Source: Mycolicibacterium boenickei (GTDB lineage: Bacteria; Actinomycetota; Actinomycetes; Mycobacteriales; Mycobacteriaceae). Taken from it: DNA of 64,000 nucleotides. Below the pieces are notes generated by a model that had not been told where the DNA came from, ran no database searches, and saw only the letters and a program-made list of their open reading frames with translations. A program made the position numbers and the translations under genes. Where the stretch lies: assembly GCF_010731295.1 (NCBI RefSeq), contig NZ_AP022579.1, forward strand, positions 6,014,001 to 6,078,000, in the 5' to 3' direction. This document shows, piece by piece, positions 25,407 to 34,087 of this stretch; position 1 is the first letter of the stretch, and the number at the start of each line of letters is the position of its first letter.

Positions 25407-26357
25407 TCACCCCACCGGCCGGCCCTCCGCGCACAGGGCCGCCAGTTCCCGCCGGGCTTGGCGGTACTGGCCGGCCAACTCCGCGACCAGTTCGTCGACC
25501 GTGGTCAGCTCGTGTACGCCGAAGACGCTGTGGCCTGCGCTCCAGGCGTCGGCGTTGGACAGCAACTGGTCTTGGGTAAACCCGTCACCGCTGCCGCCGC
25601 GCTCGCCGCCTTGGCGATCCAGCCATGCAGCCAGCAGGCTGGCCGGTATTCCGCCCACCCGGTCGGACAGCCGGACATCGTCGAGTGTCGAGGCGACCAG
25701 CGCTCGGCGGTATTCGTCGCTGGCCCGGCTTTCTGCGGTGGCGATGAACCGGGTCCCGATGTAGGCCAGGTCGGCACCAGCGGTTTGGGCGGCGAGGATC
25801 GAGCGGCCGTCTGCGATGCCGCCGGCAAGGACCAGCGGCCCGTCGAATCGTTCGCGAACAGCGCGCACAAAAGCGAAGGGGTTCGCCCAGCCGGTCTGTC
25901 CGCCCGCGCCCGCGGTTAGCAGCACCAGTCCGTCCGCGCCTGCCTCCAGCGCGGCCCAGGCATGCTGAACGCTGGCCACATCCGCGTATACCTCGGCACC
26001 GGCCGCGTGCAGTCGCTCTACGACCGGCGCCGGAGAGCCCACGCTGGTGATGACCAGTTTCACCTGGTGGCCGATAAGGCAGTCCAGGTCGGCCTGTAGT
26101 CGGGCATTGCTGCGGTGCACCACCAGGTTCGGCGCCACCGGTGCGCACCCATCCCCGGAGGCCTCCGACGCGATCTGGCCCATCCAGGAGTCGAGGTCAC
26201 CAGGCGAGGGAGCGTTGTGGGTCGGGAACGAACCGATCACCCCCGCACGGCAGGCCGCAATCACCAATTCCGGTCCCGACACGTTGGTCATCGGCGCGGC
26301 GATCACCGGCAGCGCCAGAGCCCCAGGCCAGCCGGCAGATCGCATCAACGGGTCCAT
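25407..26357 (-). CDS. Nitronate monooxygenase family protein (FMN TIM barrel)
   Basis: 316 residues of the 2-nitropropane dioxygenase-like FMN family. It starts MDPLMRSAGWPGALALPVIA, then APMTNVSGPELVIAACRAGV, NLVVHRSNARLQADLDCL, the phosphate-binding block LVLAGGIADGRSILAAQTAG and GADLAYIGTRFIATAESRA. Relatives in lipid operons may act as flavin enoyl reductases or nitronate detoxifiers; the substrate is unknown. An AGGAGG site lies 10 nt upstream of ATG 26357. It is separated by about 115 bp from the carboxylase and carries its own copy of the 22-bp palindrome, so it seems coregulated rather than strictly cotranscribed. Confidence 0.85.
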   Translation of the reverse strand: MDPLMRSAGWPGALALPVIAAPMTNVSGPELVIAACRAGVIGSFPTHNAPSPGDLDSWMGQIASEASGDGCAPVAPNLVVHRSNARLQADLDCLIGHQVKLVITSVGSPAPVVERLHAAGAEVYADVASVQHAWAALEAGADGLVLLTAGAGGQTGWANPFAFVRAVRERFDGPLVLAGGIADGRSILAAQTAGADLAYIGTRFIATAESRASDEYRRALVASTLDDVRLSDRVGGIPASLLAAWLDRQGGERGGSGDGFTQDQLLSNADAWSAGHSVFGVHELTTVDELVAELAGQYRQARRELAALCAEGRPVG

Positions 26358-26375
26358 CTCATCCTCACCTCCTAA

Positions 26376-26397
26376 TTAGTGAATTGAGATTTACTAG
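26376..26397. promoter_or_regulatory. 22-bp palindrome upstream of the nitronate monooxygenase-like gene
   Basis: TTAGTGAAT-N4-ATTTACTAG, its near edge 19 bp from ATG 26357. It matches the site at 25308-25329 in sequence and placement. A lone half-site TTAGTAAAT lies at 26520-26528, about 20 bp upstream of the divergent LuxR gene. Confidence 0.55.
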
Positions 26398-26548
26398 CAC
26401 GGGATCGTCCTTGTCAACCGCGGCACCGCCGAATCGACGCCCAACTGCGGTTCAGCGGCAATAACGCAGGCCACGAATGGTTTGACAAAGTGATTCAGAT
26501 CACCAATGATGAGGGCGCGTTAGTAAATCCTGAACCGCATTCGTGGTG

Positions 26549-27631
26549 ATGACGACCAAGGAGCACCCCATCGGCACCGAGCTTCTGTCGCGGTCATCGT
26601 CGACCGACGACCCAAAGTTGCTGAGCGAGCAGGCCATTGCGTCCGATTGCACGCCACACCGTGACCTCGCCTCACCGGGCGAGCAGATATCGGCAGCCCT
26701 CACCGCACTGCTTGCATCCCTGGCAACGGTGAGAGACGCGCCCTCCCCGGCCGCGACTTTGGAATGCGCCCCCCACGCACTGGCCGAATCGGCGGTATTC
26801 CAGCGGGTGATGTATTCCCAGGTACGCGGGTCCACATGGTCGCCCGACGCCATATACGGGGTGGACGGGCAACGGCATGTGAGCATGCAGATCGAGTGCT
26901 ACCCCACCGATCGGGTCGAAGACCTGCAGATTCCGCTGGCATCACCGCTGGTAGAGGCCGAAGTGGTGCGCCGCCGGTTACCCGCCCTGATCCTGGACGC
27001 CGACCAGGAGGCTCGGGTGTACCGTCCCCTGGTCGAACGCATGCGGACCAGCGAATACGTGGTGGCCCCCGTCGTGGCGGGTTCGGTGGTTATCGGATTG
27101 CTGCACGCAGACCGTCCCACCGACGGCCGACCGTTGACCGCAGCACATCGCGACCTGCTGCGGATGTTCGCCGACGGTGTGGGGTTGTCCTACGAACGCG
27201 CTCTACTTGTCGAACGCATCGAGCGTCAGCGCCAGTACGTCCTCGGAGTTTGCGATGCGGCAGTGGGATCGGTGACCACCACCGACATGACCAGCCCGAT
27301 CCCCTTGCGCGCCAATGCCGCGGCCACCGCATCGATCGACGCACCCGAATCCGCACCGCCGCCCAGGGTTCGCCACACCAAGCCCGCCCATGCCACCGAG
27401 GTGCGGGACTCGTCTCGGTTGACCACATTGACCAGCCGGGAGCGCGAGGTCTTGGGATTGTTGGCCAGCGGCGCAACCAACGCCCAGTTGGCCGACCAAC
27501 TGACCGTCGCGGAGAGCACCGTGAAATCGCACGTCAAGCACATCCTGCACAAACTCGGTGCCACCAACCGGGCCGCGGCGATCTCGTACTATCTGCGCGA
27601 AACCCGCGACGTGAACAGGTCACGCCGATGA
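26549..27631 (+). CDS. GAF-LuxR transcriptional regulator, first of a pair
   Basis: About 360 residues (ATG 26549; GTG 26543 is an alternative start). A central GAF-type sensor region (about 70-230; ECYPTDRVEDLQIPLASPLV, SEYVVAPVVAGSVVIGLLHA) is followed by a linker and a C-terminal LuxR HTH (LTSREREVLGLLASGATNAQ, ESTVKSHVKHILHKLGATN). Such proteins are activators that sense small molecules. It is divergent from the catabolic operon and overlaps the next regulator by ATGA. A TTAGTAAAT half-site lies in its leader. It probably activates the surrounding lipid genes, perhaps through the C6-N3-G4 elements; this is inference. Confidence 0.87.
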   Translation: MTTKEHPIGTELLSRSSSTDDPKLLSEQAIASDCTPHRDLASPGEQISAALTALLASLATVRDAPSPAATLECAPHALAESAVFQRVMYSQVRGSTWSPDAIYGVDGQRHVSMQIECYPTDRVEDLQIPLASPLVEAEVVRRRLPALILDADQEARVYRPLVERMRTSEYVVAPVVAGSVVIGLLHADRPTDGRPLTAAHRDLLRMFADGVGLSYERALLVERIERQRQYVLGVCDAAVGSVTTTDMTSPIPLRANAAATASIDAPESAPPPRVRHTKPAHATEVRDSSRLTTLTSREREVLGLLASGATNAQLADQLTVAESTVKSHVKHILHKLGATNRAAAISYYLRETRDVNRSRR

Positions 27632-28818
27632 GCGTCCTCATCGGCGGCGAGTCTTCACGCGCAGCCGGCACCGGACGGGTGCGCGCCGACTGGTCGTCGA
27701 AACAAGCCGAGTTCAGCGACCGCTTCTCAGCGCTGCGCGCACAGGTCGTCGGTGTCTTGGGCATCGAGGGACCGCCGGGACTGGAAGCCGACTCTCCGGC
27801 ACAGGCCGGCGAGGTGATCTCGGACTTCTCGAGGTTGTGCGCGTTGCGTTTGCGCGCGGTGCCTAGTTCGGACACCGAGACCGAACGACAGTTGTACACC
27901 TTGTTATTGAGGCTGCAGCAGTTGGCCATGGACTGGTATCTGTTCGAGACCGGCGTGCGCAGCCAGCGCCTGGCCGACTGCGCAGTGAGCCTCAACAGGC
28001 TGCGCGCCATGCCGACCACGGCCGCTCTGGTCGATAACGCGTGCCACGAATTGGTTTTCCGCCTGGGGTTTCGCCGCGCGGTGCTTTCCACCGTGGACGC
28101 CGCAGGGTGGAAGCCGCTGATCCTGCTGGATCGGACCGAGGTCGCCAACCGAGCCTGGTTCAGTGCGTGGCAAAACCAGCCGGTGCCGTTGATGCCGGCC
28201 ACCCCAGAGGCGGTATCGCTGTCGCGGCGCCAGCCCACCCTTATCCAGGACACCGCCGATGCGCCGGTCTATCGACCGTTGATCGTCCAAGCCGGCCAGT
28301 CGCGTTCCTATGTCGTCGCACCGCTGGTGCAGGGCAGCGACGTGATGGGATTCCTGCATATCGACCATTACCCGGAGACCACTCGGGTCGACGAAGCCGA
28401 TCGGGATGTGTTGTGGGCCTTTGCCGACGGTTTCAGCCATATCTACCAACGTGCCGCACTGCTGGAGAACCTGCGCCAGCAGCGCGACACCATCAGGGAC
28501 ATGCTGATCACCACCGTCGACCAGATCGACGATTTGTGCGACCTGGGTACCGACGCCGCCGCCTGGTCAAGCGATGACAGAGCAAATGGCCATGACCTCG
28601 GCGCAGCGCCTGGGAGCCATGCGCCGCACCGGGTGGAACTGACCGAACGCGAATCCGAGGTACTGCGGCTCATGGTGACCGGCGCCAGCAACCACGAAAT
28701 CGCCGACCAACTGGTAATCACCGAGGGCACCGTGAAATCTCACGTCAAACACATTCTGCGCAAGTACGGGGCAGTCAACCGCGCCCAAGCCATCGCCTGG
28801 GCCCTGCAGAGCACCTGA
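27628..28818 (+). CDS. GAF-LuxR transcriptional regulator, second of a pair
   Basis: 396 residues, starting at ATG 27628 in a 4-nt overlap with the first regulator's stop. Domain order: a helical N-terminal part, GAF region (about 130-300; RSYVVAPLVQGSDVMGFLHI) and C-terminal LuxR HTH (LTERESEVLRLMVTGASNHE, EGTVKSHVKHILRKYGAVN). It is clearly a paralogue of the first; both share the SYVVAP...V.G.LH core and nearly the same recognition helix. Cotranslation suggests they act as a heteromer or sense two related ligands. Its 3' end converges on the flavin reductase gene. Confidence 0.88.
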   Translation: MSVLIGGESSRAAGTGRVRADWSSKQAEFSDRFSALRAQVVGVLGIEGPPGLEADSPAQAGEVISDFSRLCALRLRAVPSSDTETERQLYTLLLRLQQLAMDWYLFETGVRSQRLADCAVSLNRLRAMPTTAALVDNACHELVFRLGFRRAVLSTVDAAGWKPLILLDRTEVANRAWFSAWQNQPVPLMPATPEAVSLSRRQPTLIQDTADAPVYRPLIVQAGQSRSYVVAPLVQGSDVMGFLHIDHYPETTRVDEADRDVLWAFADGFSHIYQRAALLENLRQQRDTIRDMLITTVDQIDDLCDLGTDAAAWSSDDRANGHDLGAAPGSHAPHRVELTERESEVLRLMVTGASNHEIADQLVITEGTVKSHVKHILRKYGAVNRAQAIAWALQST

Positions 28819-28836
28819 GCTGGCCTGCGCCAGCCG

Positions 28837-29331
28837 TCAGGTCAGCGGTTGAGTGCACAGGTAGGCGCCGTCGTGATACAGCAACGGCTCCGGGCGCGCC
28901 AGGGAATCCTCGCAATGAATCTGGGCGACCGCGCCGACGACCAGCGTGGAATCGCCAGCGGCGATGAGGCGGTCCACGCGTACCCGCAACCACGTCGGCA
29001 CCCCATCGAGCACGGGTTCGCCGGTCGGCAGCAGATGCCACAAGGATCGGTCGGAGAATCGCTGCTCGGCCGATCGCGAAAACCGTTGTGCCAGTTCGAG
29101 CTGCCCAGCACCGGGCAAGTGAATGACCACCGAGCGGGCTGCCCGCATGGCCTCGATACTCGACGAGGTATGGGTGATGTTGAACGACACCAACGGTGGA
29201 TTCAGCGACAGGGAGGCAAACGATGTCGCGGTGAAACCCACTGGGCCGCCTGCCGACGTCATGGTGACGATGGCGACGCCGGCGGGATGGCGTCGAAGCG
29301 CGGTACGGTACTGCTCAGCGCTGACCATCAT
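28837..29331 (-). CDS. Flavin reductase (HpaC/HsaB-like) of a two-component monooxygenase
   Basis: A 164-residue flavin reductase domain protein. It has [17 protein letters not shown], the signature [20 protein letters not shown] and the C-terminal [12 protein letters not shown]. It reduces FMN or FAD with NAD(P)H and delivers it to an oxygenase. It is the last gene of the 28.8-33.9 kb operon, overlapping the upstream LLM-fragment gene by 4 nt. Possible oxygenase partners in the window are that truncated LLM protein or the acyl-CoA dehydrogenase-fold protein at 34169. Confidence 0.87.
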   Translation of the reverse strand: MMVSAEQYRTALRRHPAGVAIVTMTSAGGPVGFTATSFASLSLNPPLVSFNITHTSSSIEAMRAARSVVIHLPGAGQLELAQRFSRSAEQRFSDRSLWHLLPTGEPVLDGVPTWLRVRVDRLIAAGDSTLVVGAVAQIHCEDSLARPEPLLYHDGAYLCTQPLT

Positions 29332-29777
29332 GCCGCCGACATTGTGTGCAGCTCGGGGACGACGACGTCGCGGATCAGCTCCACAACGCCCTCGCTGTCG
29401 ACCGGCAGCAGGATTGCTCCGTCGGCGATGCCCAACGCGTAGATATCGGCGATCAGTCCGGACAACCCGCCCGGAGTGCCTACATAAGTCATCGTGTCAC
29501 CGCATTCACACCCCGAATCGCTGATCGCAGCGCGCGCGGTGCGGGCATCGCCGGCGATCAGCACGTTGATGTCGACGACGACCACAGCGTGGGGGCAATC
29601 CTCGCGGGCCGCCGCCGCCTTGTGCGTTAGGTCCCGCAGATCCACGGCGTGGATACGGACCAACTCATCAGATCCGTTGGTCCACAACCCCTTGTCCGAT
29701 ACCACACCGAATCTCAGGGGCCGCCTCGGTGCGCCCGGAGATCCGGCTATGTCACGTTCTGCAGTCGCCATCGTCAT
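29328..29777 (-). CDS. Short protein resembling the C-terminal part of LLM monooxygenases
   Basis: 149 residues. The C-terminal half ([48 protein letters not shown]) looks like the last part of FMN-dependent luciferase-like monooxygenases, where a GTP-x-x-L motif precedes the final helices. The N-terminal barrel is missing. It has a good ribosome site (AGGAG) and is translationally coupled to the flavin reductase, so it seems maintained rather than decaying. It may be an FMN-binding accessory or a remnant of a two-component oxygenase. Function is unknown. Confidence 0.6.
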   Translation of the reverse strand: MTMATAERDIAGSPGAPRRPLRFGVVSDKGLWTNGSDELVRIHAVDLRDLTHKAAAAREDCPHAVVVVDINVLIAGDARTARAAISDSGCECGDTMTYVGTPGGLSGLIADIYALGIADGAILLPVDSEGVVELIRDVVVPELHTMSAA

Positions 29778-29803
29778 CAGCTTCTCCTCGTTGCCGCTTG
29801 GGC

Positions 29804-31306
29804 TCAGTTCTCTGCGGGATCGATCACGATGGCGAACGCTTTGTTCTCGATTCCGCCGGAACGATCGAGTGCGATGAACTTCTCCTCGACGTATTCGTCG
29901 ATCGCGTTCGGGCCTCCTTCACGGCCCAAACCGCTCTCCTTGTATCCACCGAAGGGATAGGCGGGGTGGATGATGTGCCAGTTGTTCACCCACACCATGC
30001 CTGCCTCGAGCCGGCGAGCCAGGCTGGCGGCTCGTTCGTCGCTGCCCCAAACACCGGCCGACAGGCCATAATTGGTGTCGTTGGCTATCGCGAGGGCTTG
30101 CTCGTCGGTGTCGTAGGTCATCACGACCAGTACCGGACCGAACACCTCTTCCCGGGCGATTCTCATGTCGTTGGTCACGTCGAGGAAGATGGTGGGTTCG
30201 ATCCAGTAGCCCTTGTCGAAGCCCGCTCCCGAGGGTGCCTTGCCGCCGATGGCGGCGGTGGCGCCCTCTTCGGACGCGATCCGGAAGTAGTCCAGGATTC
30301 GGTCGCGTTGGGTCGGGGAGATGATCGGCCCGACGTGGGTCGTCGGGTCCAATGGGTCACCGACGCGCAATGTCGCTGCCCGCGTCAGCAGCTTGTCCAC
30401 GATCTCATCGCGTCGTGACGCCGGGATGAGCAAGCGGGTGCCCGCCTCACACGCCTCGCCGTTGTTGGCCATGCATGCGAACAGGGCCCCGTCGACGGCC
30501 ATGTCGATGTCGGCGTCATCCAGGATGATGTTGGCGCCCTTACCGCCCAGTTCGAGGGTAACCCTTCGCACTGAGTCCGCCGACTGGCGCAAGATGCTCT
30601 TGCCCACCGCCGTCGAGCCGGTGAACGCCACCTTGCGCACATCGGGGTGTCCAGAAAGGTGGGCGCCCACCGGCTCGCCGTCCCCGGTGACGACGTTGAA
30701 TACACCGGGCGGCAAACCCACAGCGTCGAACTCGCGGGCCAGCTCCAGTGCCAGCAACGGTGCGTGCTCATCGGGCTTGAGCACCACCGAGTTACCGGCG
30801 ACCAAGGCCGGCGCGATCTTCCACACCGTGGTCAGCATCGGTATGTTCCACGGCACGATGGCAGCGACCACACCGAGCGGCTCGCGCACCACAACACCGT
30901 CGGCGGCAATCGGTGCAATCGCCGGCCCGGGCGTCTCCCACTCGTAGTTCTGCGCGATCCCCGCCAGATACTGCATCTGGGCAACCGACAACCCGACGTG
31001 TAGTGCACTGGTGATGCGGATTGTGGCCCCGTTCTCGCGGCTCTGCAGGGCTGCGAGTTCCTCGGCGCGAGCGCCCAGCCTTTCGGCGACGGTGTTGATG
31101 ATCGCCGCCCGCTGCGCCGGGGGGGTCCGGCGCCACGTCCCGTCGGCGAAGGCTCCCTTGGCAGCGTTCACCGCGGTGTCGACCAGCTCAGGGGTGCCTT
31201 TGGCGACAGTGGCGACCAGTTCTTCTGTTGCCGGGCTGCAGATCTCATACACCTCGTCGGTGTCGACCCACTTGCCGTCGATGTACATCGGGTAGTGCTC
31301 GGACAT
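29804..31306 (-). CDS. Aldehyde dehydrogenase, NAD(P)-dependent
   Basis: A 500-residue ALDH-superfamily enzyme, complete. It starts MSEHYPMYIDGKWVDTDEVY (an ATG 9 nt upstream is also possible; the AAGGAAAGG site fits both). It has the NAD-binding block VVAAIVPWNIPMLTTVWKIA, FTGSTAVGKSI, the catalytic Glu in LELGGKGAN and the catalytic Cys in NNGEACEAGTR. It oxidises an aldehyde to the acid, which the adjacent acyl-CoA ligase could then activate. Substrate unknown; a lipid or isoprenoid aldehyde fits the locus. Confidence 0.92.
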   Translation of the reverse strand: MSEHYPMYIDGKWVDTDEVYEICSPATEELVATVAKGTPELVDTAVNAAKGAFADGTWRRTPPAQRAAIINTVAERLGARAEELAALQSRENGATIRITSALHVGLSVAQMQYLAGIAQNYEWETPGPAIAPIAADGVVVREPLGVVAAIVPWNIPMLTTVWKIAPALVAGNSVVLKPDEHAPLLALELAREFDAVGLPPGVFNVVTGDGEPVGAHLSGHPDVRKVAFTGSTAVGKSILRQSADSVRRVTLELGGKGANIILDDADIDMAVDGALFACMANNGEACEAGTRLLIPASRRDEIVDKLLTRAATLRVGDPLDPTTHVGPIISPTQRDRILDYFRIASEEGATAAIGGKAPSGAGFDKGYWIEPTIFLDVTNDMRIAREEVFGPVLVVMTYDTDEQALAIANDTNYGLSAGVWGSDERAASLARRLEAGMVWVNNWHIIHPAYPFGGYKESGLGREGGPNAIDEYVEEKFIALDRSGGIENKAFAIVIDPAEN

Positions 31307-31322
31307 CGCGAGCATCCTTTCC

Positions 31323-32930
31323 TTAGCCGACCTGGCGAGACTTGTTGCGCCAGTAGGGTTTACGAATGGCCTTCTTGTCGACCTTGCCCGCCGGATTCAG
31401 CGGGAGACTGTCGGCAAAAAGGATGGTCTTGGGAGCGGGGATGCTTCCCAGCGCGGCCTTGACATGCTTGATGAGTTCGGATTCCAATGCCGGCCCCGTG
31501 ATCTCACCGGTGCGGGCGACCACCACGGCCATCACCGCCTCACCCCACTTCTCGTCGGGCACACCGATCACCGCCGCCTGAGCTACCGCGGCATGGGTGG
31601 CCAGAACGTCCTCGACCTGACGTGGGAACACATTGAACCCGCCGCTGACCACCATGTCCTTCTTGCGGTCGACGAGGTAGAGGTAGCCGTCGGTGTCGAG
31701 GTAGCCCACGTCTCCGGTGTGCACCCACCCGCCCCGCAGTGTTTCGGCGTTGCGTGCCGGATCGAGGTAGCCCAACATTTGTCCCAGCTGGCGTGAACAG
31801 ATCTCGCCCACCTCGCCGACCGGCAATATCGCATCGTTGTCGTCCTGAATCGTGACACTGACCTGAAACATCGGCCGGCCCGCACCACCGAGGCGAGCCG
31901 TCCATTGACCGACCGATTCGCCGTCACGCTTGACGTGTTCGTGTTTGCGCAGGCACGCGATGTAGCCGGGTTCGGTGCCTGCGTAGGTCTGGATGAAGAT
32001 CGGTCCGAAGACCTCCAGCGCCTGGCGCAACCGCTCCGGGGTGATGGGAGACCCCGCATAGACCACGGTCTGCAGCGAAGTGAGGTCGAATTCGCTTCGG
32101 CGAGGGTGATCGAGCAGCAGGTAGATGATGGTGGGCACTAGTGCGGCTGCGGTGACGCGGTACCGCTCGATATGGGCCAGCAGCGACTCTGGCTCCAGCC
32201 CGGGAAGCATTACGTTGGTGCCACCTCGGATGAAGGTCGGCATCACAAAGATCTGCGTGAAATGCGTCAGCGGTGCGCCGTGGGCGAACACTTCGCCGAA
32301 CCGGATATCGGCGATCTCCAGCCCGGCCGAAATGCTGTAGTGACTCCAGGTGAAGTGAGAATTGACCACGCCCTTGGGTTCGCCGGTGCTGCCCGAGGTG
32401 AACAGCACGTAGGCTTCGTCGTGCTCAGCGATATCGACCTGTGGTCGCTGTGAGCTCTGTGCAGCCACCAGAGTCGCAAAGTCCAGTGCGTCAACCTTGG
32501 CGGCACCTTCGACGGTGCCCACCCGGATCAGGGTCTGTAGCTTCGGCAACTGGCCCCGGATCGCGGCGACGGCGTCTTCGAACTTCGCGTGATACAGCAA
32601 CGTCGTCGCGTCGGTCTGTTCCAGATTGGACTTGAATCCGTCGGCCGCAGCCCGGGTCGGCATCTGCACCAGCACCGCCCCAGCCGCCCACACGGCCTGC
32701 TGAATCGGGATGAACTCCAGGCAGTTGGGCATCAGCAGCCCGATTCGATCGCCCTTCTGAACCCCGGCACCGATCAGGGCATTGGCGATCCTGTTGCGCC
32801 ACTGGCCCAGCTCGCGATAGGTAACACTCGCGCCGGACGCGGCATCCAGAATCGCGGTGCGCTCACCGTAGTAAGCGCACGCGCGATCCAGGACGTCGGG
32901 CAGCACGCCCCACACACCATCGTTGGACAC
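31323..32930 (-). CDS. Acyl-CoA ligase (AMP-forming, FadD-like)
   Basis: 535 residues of the ANL adenylating family. It has the P-loop LFTSGSTGEPKGVVNSH, YAGTEPGY, the hinge region VDRKKDMVVSGGFNVFPRQ and the C-terminal catalytic Lys516 in NPAGKVDKKAIR. It converts a carboxylic acid to its CoA ester using ATP. It reads from GTG 32930, 6 nt after the NTF2-like gene, and precedes the aldehyde dehydrogenase in the same operon, giving an aldehyde to acid to acyl-CoA relay. The acid substrate cannot be told from the sequence. Confidence 0.92.
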   Translation of the reverse strand: MSNDGVWGVLPDVLDRACAYYGERTAILDAASGASVTYRELGQWRNRIANALIGAGVQKGDRIGLLMPNCLEFIPIQQAVWAAGAVLVQMPTRAAADGFKSNLEQTDATTLLYHAKFEDAVAAIRGQLPKLQTLIRVGTVEGAAKVDALDFATLVAAQSSQRPQVDIAEHDEAYVLFTSGSTGEPKGVVNSHFTWSHYSISAGLEIADIRFGEVFAHGAPLTHFTQIFVMPTFIRGGTNVMLPGLEPESLLAHIERYRVTAAALVPTIIYLLLDHPRRSEFDLTSLQTVVYAGSPITPERLRQALEVFGPIFIQTYAGTEPGYIACLRKHEHVKRDGESVGQWTARLGGAGRPMFQVSVTIQDDNDAILPVGEVGEICSRQLGQMLGYLDPARNAETLRGGWVHTGDVGYLDTDGYLYLVDRKKDMVVSGGFNVFPRQVEDVLATHAAVAQAAVIGVPDEKWGEAVMAVVVARTGEITGPALESELIKHVKAALGSIPAPKTILFADSLPLNPAGKVDKKAIRKPYWRNKSRQVG

Positions 32931-32936
32931 CTGCGG

Positions 32937-33449
32937 CTATCCCGTCAGCGAAGCGGGGTCGAAGCCCTCGACCCAGTACTCCGGTGTGACGATCGGCAGG
33001 CCGAGTTCCTGCAGTACCGGGGTGTCATTCCAGTAGGTGGTTTCGCGGGCGATCTTGCCCTGGGCATCCAGCTGATGCCAGGTGATGCCCCGAGTGCTGA
33101 GGGTTTTGCCCTCGGTGGGAACGCCGCGGAACGCGCTCAGGCCCTCACCGGCCCAATTCCACAAGATGACCACTGCGGGTTGTCCATCCACGCCGGCGAG
33201 CTGGAACGCCTCGGTGGCAGTGAAGGCGTGCACACCGATCCCGTTGTCGAGGTCTGTGTTGGCGAAAGGCGCAAGCCGCGGTTCGAGCTCGGCTTTGGTG
33301 ATGGCGGTGTCGATCATGTGATCGGAGTCGCCGTGGTCGTCGTAGACCAGGTCGTCGGCGTAGAGCGCGACCGCTGAAGCGGTGTCGCTAGTCAGCGCAT
33401 CGACCCAGCGTTGGGCGTGCTGTCTTGCTTGGGAAGTATCCAGGCTCAT
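32937..33449 (-). CDS. NTF2-like (SnoaL-type) protein A
   Basis: A 170-residue cone-shaped NTF2-fold protein starting MSLDTSQARQHAQRWVDALT. It has AVALYADDLVYDDHGDSDHM, FANTDLDNGIGVHAFTATEA and RGITWHQLDAQGKIARETTY. The SnoaL/ketosteroid-isomerase-like group includes hydratases, isomerases and ligand-binding proteins. It is a paralogue of the gene just upstream. The pair may form a heterodimer or handle successive steps. No catalytic residue can be assigned with confidence. Confidence 0.78.
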   Translation of the reverse strand: MSLDTSQARQHAQRWVDALTSDTASAVALYADDLVYDDHGDSDHMIDTAITKAELEPRLAPFANTDLDNGIGVHAFTATEAFQLAGVDGQPAVVILWNWAGEGLSAFRGVPTEGKTLSTRGITWHQLDAQGKIARETTYWNDTPVLQELGLPIVTPEYWVEGFDPASLTG

Positions 33450-33460
33450 CGCAATTCCTT

Positions 33461-33913
33461 TCAGACCAGAGCCGGGGCTTTGGCCACGGCGGTGGGGTCG
33501 ACGGGCAGACCGAGATCGCGAACGGCGGTCGAGACGTCCCAGAAGCTTGCTTCCCGCGTGATACGGCCGTCTGTGTCGTAGATGTGGAAGGTGATGCCGC
33601 GGGCACCCGGGATCTTTCCGCCGGTCGGGACCCCGACGAACGCCGCTGCCGTGGGGGCGTGCCAGGTCCAGCGGTAGATCGCGGCGTTCTTGTCTCCGAC
33701 CACCTCGTCGATGCGGAAGTTGTTGATACCGATGCCGTTTTCGGTGTCTTTGTTGGCGTAGGGGGCGAACACCCGCAACAGTTCCTCTTTGGAGGTGATT
33801 CTCTGGCCGAGAATCGGGTCTTCGAACAGGAAGTCGTCGGCGTATAGGGCGACCACGGCTTCTGCGCTGGTGCGGAACGCTTTCAACCATTTGACCGCGA
33901 ATGTATGACTCAT
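33461..33913 (-). CDS. NTF2-like (SnoaL-type) protein B
   Basis: A 150-residue paralogue of the next gene, with KWLKAFRTSAEAVVALYADD, FLFEDPILGQRITSKEELLR, YANKDTENGIGINNFRIDEV and RGITFHIYDTDGRITREASF. ATG 33913 is preferred; a TTG four codons upstream is close to an AGGAG site and is possible. The first gene of the operon down to 28837, with a C6-N3-G element 100 bp upstream. Role is probably an isomerase, hydratase or ligand carrier in the catabolic route; inference only. Confidence 0.78.
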   Translation of the reverse strand: MSHTFAVKWLKAFRTSAEAVVALYADDFLFEDPILGQRITSKEELLRVFAPYANKDTENGIGINNFRIDEVVGDKNAAIYRWTWHAPTAAAFVGVPTGGKIPGARGITFHIYDTDGRITREASFWDVSTAVRDLGLPVDPTAVAKAPALV

Positions 33914-34012
33914 CGGAAAGTTCAACTCCTCGCGTTGAAATGCAAGTTAGACAACTCCGAGGCTATGGACGACGGACCTGCTGCGGCGACTACCGGGGGG
34001 AGGAAACCTCCT

Positions 34013-34026
34013 GCCCGTAGGGGGGA
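34013..34026 (-). promoter_or_regulatory. C6-N3-G3 element upstream of the NTF2 operon
   Basis: On the minus strand it reads TCCCCCC-TAC-GGGC, 100 bp upstream of ATG 33913. An adjoining inverted repeat GGAGG-AAA-CCTCC lies at 33999-34011. It has the same design as the paired elements at 12569-12604. Confidence 0.45.
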
Positions 34027-34087
34027 CATGATCCTGCTGCCCCATAACTCTGTCAGCGAGACGGTCTCCTCCGATGCCGGAGCGAGT

